Positions 4,623 through 8,906 of a stretch of 8,906 nucleotides of DNA are shown here, in pieces. A model generated the notes under the pieces. It searched no databases, was not told where the DNA came from, and worked only from the letters and a program-made list of their open reading frames with translations. The stretch is from BOG-1184 sp964651515. Its GTDB lineage: Bacteria; Fibrobacterota; Chitinivibrionia; Chitinivibrionales; Chitinispirillaceae. The position numbers and the translations under genes are program-made. The stretch is taken from assembly GCA_964651515.1 (NCBI GenBank), contig CAZYYB010000119.1, positions 1 to 8,906 on the forward strand, in the 5' to 3' direction. Within the stretch, counting starts at the first letter, position 1. Each line of letters begins with the position of its first letter.

Positions 4623-6038
4623 ATGAAAAACCAAGACTATCGGTTAGAGCACGACCTCCTCGGCGACCGGCAGCTTCCCGCAGACTCCCTGACCGGGATC
4701 CATACCGCCCGCGCGAGGGAGAACTTCTCCATCGCGCGGAGGCCGGTACACGGCGACCTGATCAAGGCCTACGGCATGGTCAAGCTCGCCTGCTGCCGGA
4801 CCAACCGGTCGCTCGGCGTCTGGCCGGATGCCGCCAGGGCGGATGCCATCGAAGCCGCATGCCTCGAAATGGCGGAGGGAAAGCTATCGGGGCATATCAC
4901 GGTGGATGCCCTTCAGGGGGGAGCCGGTACCTCGACCAACATGAATGTGAACGAGGTGATCGCCAACCGTGCGCTCCTGCTTCTCGGCCGACCGGCCGGC
5001 GACTATGCGACCGTCTCTCCGATCGACGATGTGAACCGGCACCAGTCGACTAACGACACCTTCCCGACCGCCCTCCGCCTTGCCTGCATCGCTCGACTGC
5101 ACGAGCTCGAAAAGGCACTCATCGCCCTGCAGGAGGCGTGCCAGCGTAAGGAGAAGGAGTTTGCCGGGGTCGTGAAGATCGGCCGCACCGAGCTCCAGGA
5201 TGCGGTGCTCCTGACCCTCGGCCGCGAGATCGGCGCCTGGGCCGAGGCATTCGGCCGCGACCGCTGGAGGATCTACAAATGCGAGGAGCGGCTGCGGGTC
5301 ATCAATCTCGGCGGCACCGCAATCGGCACCGGGCTCGGCGCTCCGCGGGAGTTCATCTTCCGGGTGACCGAGGAGCTGCGATCCATTTCCGGAGTCGGAT
5401 GCGCCCGGGCCGAAAACCTCATCGATGGAACCCAGAACGCCGACGTCTTCGCCGAGGTCTCGGGAATTCTCAAGGCCTCGGCGGTTTCGCTCTTCAAAAT
5501 TGCCAACGATATCCGGCTGCTCGCGAGCGGGCCCGATTGCGGGATAGGCGAGCTCGTGCTCGTACCGCTTCAGGCGGGATCTTCGATCATGCCCGGCAAG
5601 GTCAACCCGGTTATCCCCGAGGCGACGGCGCAGGCGGCGCTCCTGGTCTTCGGGAACGATGCGACGATTACCATGGCGGCGGCATCGGGCAACCTGGAGC
5701 TCAACCACCTCCTCCCGCTCATCGCGGACCGCCTCCTGGAGAGCATCGATGTCCTGGCCGCCGGGTGCGAGCATCTCGCGACCCGCTGCATCGACGGCAT
5801 GAAAGCCGATGCCGGACGCTGCGCACTCGGGGTGCGGAATGCGACCGCCTCGGCCACCGCGCTCATCCCGCTCCTCGGCTATGAGAAGGTGATGGCGATC
5901 GGGGAGCTGGCGCGCACGCGAGGCATCACCATCCGGGAAATGGCGGTGGAACTCGGAGTCGTCACCACGGAGCAGTTCGATGCGGCCATCGCGGCCGAGG
6001 CGGTCTGCCGGCTCGGGTCGCCGGGACCATCGAGGTAG
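4623..6038 (+). CDS. aspA: Aspartate ammonia-lyase-like protein (aspartase/fumarase superfamily)
   Basis: A 471-aa member of the superfamily that reversibly converts L-aspartate to fumarate and ammonia, at the usual full length. The N-terminus (DLLGDRQLPADSLTGIHT) aligns with family starts, supporting the ATG at 4623. Landmarks are GGAGTSTNMNVNEVIANRA, the aspartase-like QSTND (fumarases usually have SSND), GRTELQDAV and the catalytic serine loop GSSIMPGKVNP (319-329, K326, N328). In GRTELQDAV, Glu190 takes the place where classical enzymes have His or Gln. I have the impression that this variant is common in copies located in hydrogenase maturation clusters but cannot verify it. The gene lies between hydG and hydF, so a role in feeding ammonia to the azadithiolate bridge is plausible inference. 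Fumarase or a related lyase activity is the alternative. Translation may depend on the upstream hairpin. Confidence 0.85.
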   Translation: MKNQDYRLEHDLLGDRQLPADSLTGIHTARARENFSIARRPVHGDLIKAYGMVKLACCRTNRSLGVWPDAARADAIEAACLEMAEGKLSGHITVDALQGGAGTSTNMNVNEVIANRALLLLGRPAGDYATVSPIDDVNRHQSTNDTFPTALRLACIARLHELEKALIALQEACQRKEKEFAGVVKIGRTELQDAVLLTLGREIGAWAEAFGRDRWRIYKCEERLRVINLGGTAIGTGLGAPREFIFRVTEELRSISGVGCARAENLIDGTQNADVFAEVSGILKASAVSLFKIANDIRLLASGPDCGIGELVLVPLQAGSSIMPGKVNPVIPEATAQAALLVFGNDATITMAAASGNLELNHLLPLIADRLLESIDVLAAGCEHLATRCIDGMKADAGRCALGVRNATASATALIPLLGYEKVMAIGELARTRGITIREMAVELGVVTTEQFDAAIAAEAVCRLGSPGPSR

Positions 6039-6083
6039 GGGCTCAATATTGCAGGGCAGGGGCTCAATATTTTGAGCCCCTGC
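6038..6083 (+). repeat. 13-bp direct repeat with inverted copy forming a 12-bp hairpin upstream of hydF
   Basis: GGGGCTCAATATT occurs at 6038-6050, overlapping the last base of the preceding stop codon, and again at 6059-6071. TTGAGCCCC (6072-6080) is its inverted partner. The best hairpin is GCAGGGGCTCAA (6056-6067) with TTGAGCCCCTGC (6072-6083), 12 perfect bp and a 4-nt loop; the first copy can pair with the same arm through 9 bp. The hairpin is followed by an A-rich stretch on this strand, so it is not a usual terminator. A stability, processing or translational element for hydF-hydE is possible. Confidence 0.6.
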
Positions 6084-6132
6084 ATAAAAAATTGAAAATT
6101 GAATACGATATTTCAATAATAATGGAGAAATA

Positions 6133-7425
6133 ATGCAAACGGCACCTAAGAACCTTCGCCTCCATGTCGGCATATTCGGGCGTCGGAATGTTGGAAAATC
6201 GAGCATTCTCAACGCGATTACCCGGCAGGAGGTCTCCATCGTCTCCGCGGTGGCGGGCACCACGACCGATCCGGTGGAAAAGCCGATGGAGCTTCTCCCG
6301 CTCGGTGCGGTGCTCTTCATCGACACGGCCGGTCTCGACGACGAGGGAATGCTCGGCGAGCTGCGCATCCAGCGGACCCGGCAGGTTCTGGACCGCGTCG
6401 ATGTCGCGGTCATCGTGACCGCGGCCGGTGCGTGGGGAACCTTCGAACGCGAGCTCGCGCGTGAATTGCGGTCGCGGGATGTGCCGGTGATCGCCGTGTT
6501 CAACAAGTCCGACCTCGCCGCGCCCGGAGAGCCGGTGCTTGCCGAGCTCCGGGAGTTCGGCATCCATGCGGAGTCGACCTGCGCGCTCTCAGGCGCCGGG
6601 GTGGGGCCGCTGCGCCAGGCGCTCATCAGGGCCGCCCCCGAAGATTTCGTGACCCTGCCCTCGCTCGCGGCGGACCTCGTCCCTCCCGGCGAGTGCGCGG
6701 TGCTGGTCGTCCCGATCGATAAGGAGGCGCCCCGCGGCCGACTGATACTGCCGCAGGTGCAGACCATCCGCGACCTGCTCGACAACGACAGCTTCTGCAT
6801 GGTCGTCAAGGAGCGCGAGCTGCGTGAGGCGCTCAACCGACTCAACCGCCCGCCGGCGCTCGTGATCACGGATTCGCAGGCGTTCCTCAAGGTCGCGGCC
6901 GATACGCCCTTCGACGTCCCGATGACCTCATTTTCAATTCTGTTCGCGCGCTACACGGGCGACCTCACCGAAATGGTGCGTGGCGCCATGTCGATCGACC
7001 GGCTTGCGGGCGGCGACCGGGTGCTCATCCTCGAATCGTGCTCCCACCACCCGATCGCCGAGGACATCGGCACGGTGAAGATTCCGCGCTGGCTCACCCA
7101 GTATGTCGGCGGGAAGATCGAATTTTCCCACCTGCGCGGCCACGATTTTCCCGAAACCGATCTGGCCGGATTCAAGCTCGTTATCCATTGCGGCGGTTGC
7201 ATGACCAACCGGCGCGAGGTGCTCACCCGCATCGCCCGCTGCCGGGACGCGGGGGTGCCGATAACGAACTACGGCCTGACCATCGCCTTTTCGCTCGGGA
7301 TCTTCGAGCGTGCGCTCGGTCCCTTCCCGGCCGCGCTCGATCTCTTTAAAAGCAACCATATGGGGGCCCGGAACAACTATTATGAACAGGAACGATCTGA
7401 TCCATATCCTCTCAACCACCGATGA
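6133..7425 (+). CDS. hydF: [FeFe]-hydrogenase maturation GTPase / scaffold HydF
   Basis: HydF carries the diiron precursor assembled by HydG and HydE and loads it into apo-HydA; it has an N-terminal GTPase, a dimerisation domain and a C-terminal FeS-cluster domain. The P-loop is GRRNVGKS (16-23), with a TTTDPV switch region (43-48), DTAG (64-67) and NKSD (124-127). The cluster motif CxH(x46)HCxxC is complete: C303, H305, H352, C353 and C356. The conserved end TNYGLTIAFSLGIFERAL is present. After it come about 35 residues, the last 14 encoded in DNA shared with hydE, which makes this protein (430 aa) somewhat longer than many HydF. The start at 6133 has GGAG at 6124-6127, 5 nt upstream. It follows the ammonia-lyase gene by 94 nt and overlaps hydE by 44 nt. 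Confidence 0.96.
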   Translation: MQTAPKNLRLHVGIFGRRNVGKSSILNAITRQEVSIVSAVAGTTTDPVEKPMELLPLGAVLFIDTAGLDDEGMLGELRIQRTRQVLDRVDVAVIVTAAGAWGTFERELARELRSRDVPVIAVFNKSDLAAPGEPVLAELREFGIHAESTCALSGAGVGPLRQALIRAAPEDFVTLPSLAADLVPPGECAVLVVPIDKEAPRGRLILPQVQTIRDLLDNDSFCMVVKERELREALNRLNRPPALVITDSQAFLKVAADTPFDVPMTSFSILFARYTGDLTEMVRGAMSIDRLAGGDRVLILESCSHHPIAEDIGTVKIPRWLTQYVGGKIEFSHLRGHDFPETDLAGFKLVIHCGGCMTNRREVLTRIARCRDAGVPITNYGLTIAFSLGIFERALGPFPAALDLFKSNHMGARNNYYEQERSDPYPLNHR

Positions 7426-8446
7426 AACCGAACTCGAACGGATCCGTGAATCCGCCGAGGATACGCTCCTGCGCCATTGCGGGAAAAAGGTTTACTTCAG
7501 GGGGCTCATCGAGTTTTCCAATATCTGCGGGAACGACTGCCTCTACTGCGGCATCAGGAAGAGCAACCGCCGCATCGAGCGCTACCTTCTGGAGCGGGAA
7601 CGGATCGTCGAAGCCGCGCTCTGGTGCGGCGAGCAGGGGTACGGATCGGTGGTGCTGCAGTCCGGCGAGCGGCGCGACGCCGAATACATCGACTTTGTGG
7701 AAAAGACCGTTGCCGCAATCAAGGAAAAAAGCCGCTCCGCCGCCATGCCCGAAGGTCTCGGCATCACCCTGAGCGTCGGCGAGCAGAGCGAGGAGAGCTA
7801 CCGGCGGCTTTTCGCGGCGGGCGCCCATCGCTACCTGCTGCGCGTCGAAACGACGAACCCTGAATTGTATCGGCGCCTCCATCCGGTCGGCATGGATCTC
7901 CCGGACCGGATCGCGGCACTCGACGCCCTCAGGCGGGCGGGATTCCAGGTCGGCACCGGGGTCATGATCGGGCTTCCCGGGCAGACCGTTGAGCACCTCG
8001 CCGACGATCTCCTCTTTTTCCGGGAGATGGACATCGACATGATCGGCATGGGTCCCTACATCATCCACCACGATACCCCCATGGCGTCATGGCGTGACGC
8101 TCGGGAGCGGACGCCGCGGGAGCGATTCGACCTCGGCCTGCGCATGATCGCGGCGGCGCGGCTGCTGCTCATGGATATCAACATTGCGGCAGCGACCGCG
8201 CTCCAGGCCATCGATCCCGAAGGCCGCGAGAAGGCGCTCGCCTGGGGGGCGAACGTGATCATGCCCCTGGTCACCCCCGGCGAGGTCAGGCGCGATTACC
8301 AGCTCTACGACGGCAAGCCCTGCCTCGATGAATCGGCAGACCAGTGCAGGAGCTGCCTGGCGATAAGGGTCGCGGGGGCGGGAAGGGAGATCGGGTATAA
8401 TGCGTGGGGGGATTCGAAGCACGCTACAGACAAAAAATCTTTATAA
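7382..8446 (+). CDS. hydE: [FeFe]-hydrogenase maturase HydE (radical SAM)
   Basis: HydE is a radical-SAM enzyme that acts on the HydG-derived Fe(CO)2(CN) cysteine complex in building the azadithiolate-bridged diiron centre. The radical-SAM motif is CGNDCLYC (C49, C53, C56). The optional second cluster motif CX7CX2C, known from Thermotoga HydE, is also present (C314, C322, C325). Other landmarks are LQSGERRD, LRVETTNPELYRRLHP, GVMIGLPGQT and GMGPYIIHHDTP. The protein is 354 aa from the ATG at 7382, normal for the family. The frame is open upstream to 7310, but that part lies entirely inside hydF. The ATG has no good Shine-Dalgarno (only a G-run at 7362-7366, 15 nt away), so translation is probably coupled to hydF through the 44-nt overlap. 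BioB and PylB are relatives, but the gene context settles the assignment. Confidence 0.95.
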   Translation: MNRNDLIHILSTTDETELERIRESAEDTLLRHCGKKVYFRGLIEFSNICGNDCLYCGIRKSNRRIERYLLERERIVEAALWCGEQGYGSVVLQSGERRDAEYIDFVEKTVAAIKEKSRSAAMPEGLGITLSVGEQSEESYRRLFAAGAHRYLLRVETTNPELYRRLHPVGMDLPDRIAALDALRRAGFQVGTGVMIGLPGQTVEHLADDLLFFREMDIDMIGMGPYIIHHDTPMASWRDARERTPRERFDLGLRMIAAARLLLMDINIAAATALQAIDPEGREKALAWGANVIMPLVTPGEVRRDYQLYDGKPCLDESADQCRSCLAIRVAGAGREIGYNAWGDSKHATDKKSL

Positions 8447-8471
8447 CTGACAATTTCAACCGACGGCAGCC

Positions 8472-8906
8472 TCATTTTTCTGAAAGTTTTTCAACGTCGG
8501 CTTTATCCTGAAGCCGCTCCGTCGAGGATTTGTTTTTTATCAGATCGATCTTTCCGATAAAATTCGCCTCGGTTTTGCCATATCTTCCCCTGACTTTATT
8601 CTTCCAGGCACCTTCAAACTCGATGCCCTCGATTTCGTTAATGAAATCGACGCGAACCGGTTCAATGCCAAAGGCGATAATGTTTCCTTTGGTCAACAGC
8701 AACTCTTCCGGAAGATCGCCTGGGGAGAAACCGAATTTTATTAACGCTTTTTGCAACTTATGGACATTGGCTTCAATAATATCGTAATATATATCAATAT
8801 CTTTTGTAAACCTGGGATACCCATGGAAGGCAACCGCATAGCCGCCGACAATTAAATAGTTTCTGTTCGGGATAGCCCTTTTACGGCACTTGCCGGACGT
8901 CTTGAC
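8472..8906 (-). CDS. Nucleotidyltransferase-fold protein, AbiEii/DUF6036-like (5' truncated)
   Basis: The frame is open on the minus strand from the right edge to TGA at 8474-8472, so the N-terminus lies beyond the window. The visible 144 residues contain the nucleotidyltransferase signature YLIVGGYAVAFHG followed by PRFTKDIDIYY, giving the GG and DxD catalytic elements. The C-terminal part (FEGAWKNKVRGRYG, IGKIDLIKNKSS, DKADVEKL) matches stand-alone nucleotidyltransferases of the DUF6036 / AbiEii-like type. Some relatives are toxins of type IV toxin-antitoxin systems; many have no known role, and no partner is visible here. The roughly 15 residues before YLIVGG do not look like the usual helix of this family, but too little is visible to judge. 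It is convergent to hydE with a 25-nt gap and is clearly more AT-rich than the hydrogenase genes, which suggests a separate origin. Confidence 0.8.
   Translation of the reverse strand, partial: VKTSGKCRKRAIPNRNYLIVGGYAVAFHGYPRFTKDIDIYYDIIEANVHKLQKALIKFGFSPGDLPEELLLTKGNIIAFGIEPVRVDFINEIEGIEFEGAWKNKVRGRYGKTEANFIGKIDLIKNKSSTERLQDKADVEKLSEK

Noticed and set aside
6056..6090. The 12-bp hairpin before hydF as an intrinsic terminator
   Set aside because: The stem is strong but is followed by A residues; neither strand gives a proper T-tract directly after it.
4884..6890. A 668-codon open frame on the minus strand opposite the ammonia-lyase and hydF
   Set aside because: Same cause: it spans two real genes and the intergenic hairpin between them, and shows no recognisable domain.
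1..8906. CRISPR arrays, tRNA or rRNA genes, insertion sequences
   Set aside because: No regularly spaced repeat array, no tRNA-like cloverleaf or rRNA segment, and no transposase reading frame was seen.

Overview
This window is most of an [FeFe]-hydrogenase locus from an anaerobic, GC-rich bacterium. Every gene but the last lies on the + strand. From left to right it holds the C-terminal end of a NuoF-like subunit (hydB), the catalytic [FeFe]-hydrogenase subunit (hydA), a small TM1266-family putative regulator, the radical-SAM maturase hydG, an aspartase-like ammonia-lyase, the GTPase/scaffold maturase hydF and the radical-SAM maturase hydE. At the right edge an AT-richer nucleotidyltransferase gene on the - strand runs out of the window. 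The gene set points to a fermentative or syntrophic strict anaerobe that turns over H2 with NAD(H) and ferredoxin. I cannot assign a phylum from the sequence.

The parts fit together as one enzyme system. HydB (FMN/NADH module plus FeS clusters) and HydA form the core of a soluble HydABC-type, probably electron-bifurcating hydrogenase; a HydC-like subunit would be expected left of the window. HydG makes the Fe(CO)(CN) synthon. HydE processes it on the way to the diiron subcluster. HydF carries the precursor and loads it into apo-HydA. The ammonia-lyase sits between hydG and hydF, so a plausible but unproven role is to supply ammonia for the bridging azadithiolate nitrogen. All three maturases keep their diagnostic cluster ligands and HydA keeps every ligand of its six FeS sites, so the system looks intact.

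The less ordinary part is the DNA between the genes. Three of the gaps are 183-278 nt and contain structure. (a) Between hydA and the TM1266 gene there is a strong intrinsic terminator whose 5' arm can pair instead with an upstream segment in a perfect 10-bp antiterminator; part of that segment can in turn be captured by a further upstream fold, which is riboswitch or attenuator logic. (b) The gaps on both sides of hydG carry pairs of related elements, GGAT followed by a short hairpin with a YGA triloop, spaced about 45 nt apart; the helix before the second copy has a different sequence but equivalent pairing in the two gaps. (c) A perfect Shine-Dalgarno sequence lies 52 nt upstream of the aspartase start, separated from it by a 16-bp hairpin. 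(d) The gap before hydF holds a 13-bp direct repeat and an inverted copy that can form alternative hairpins. hydF and hydE overlap by 44 nt.

The protein-coding content is a recognised system and I found no unknown enzyme. The new material, if there is any, is the RNA-level control between these genes.
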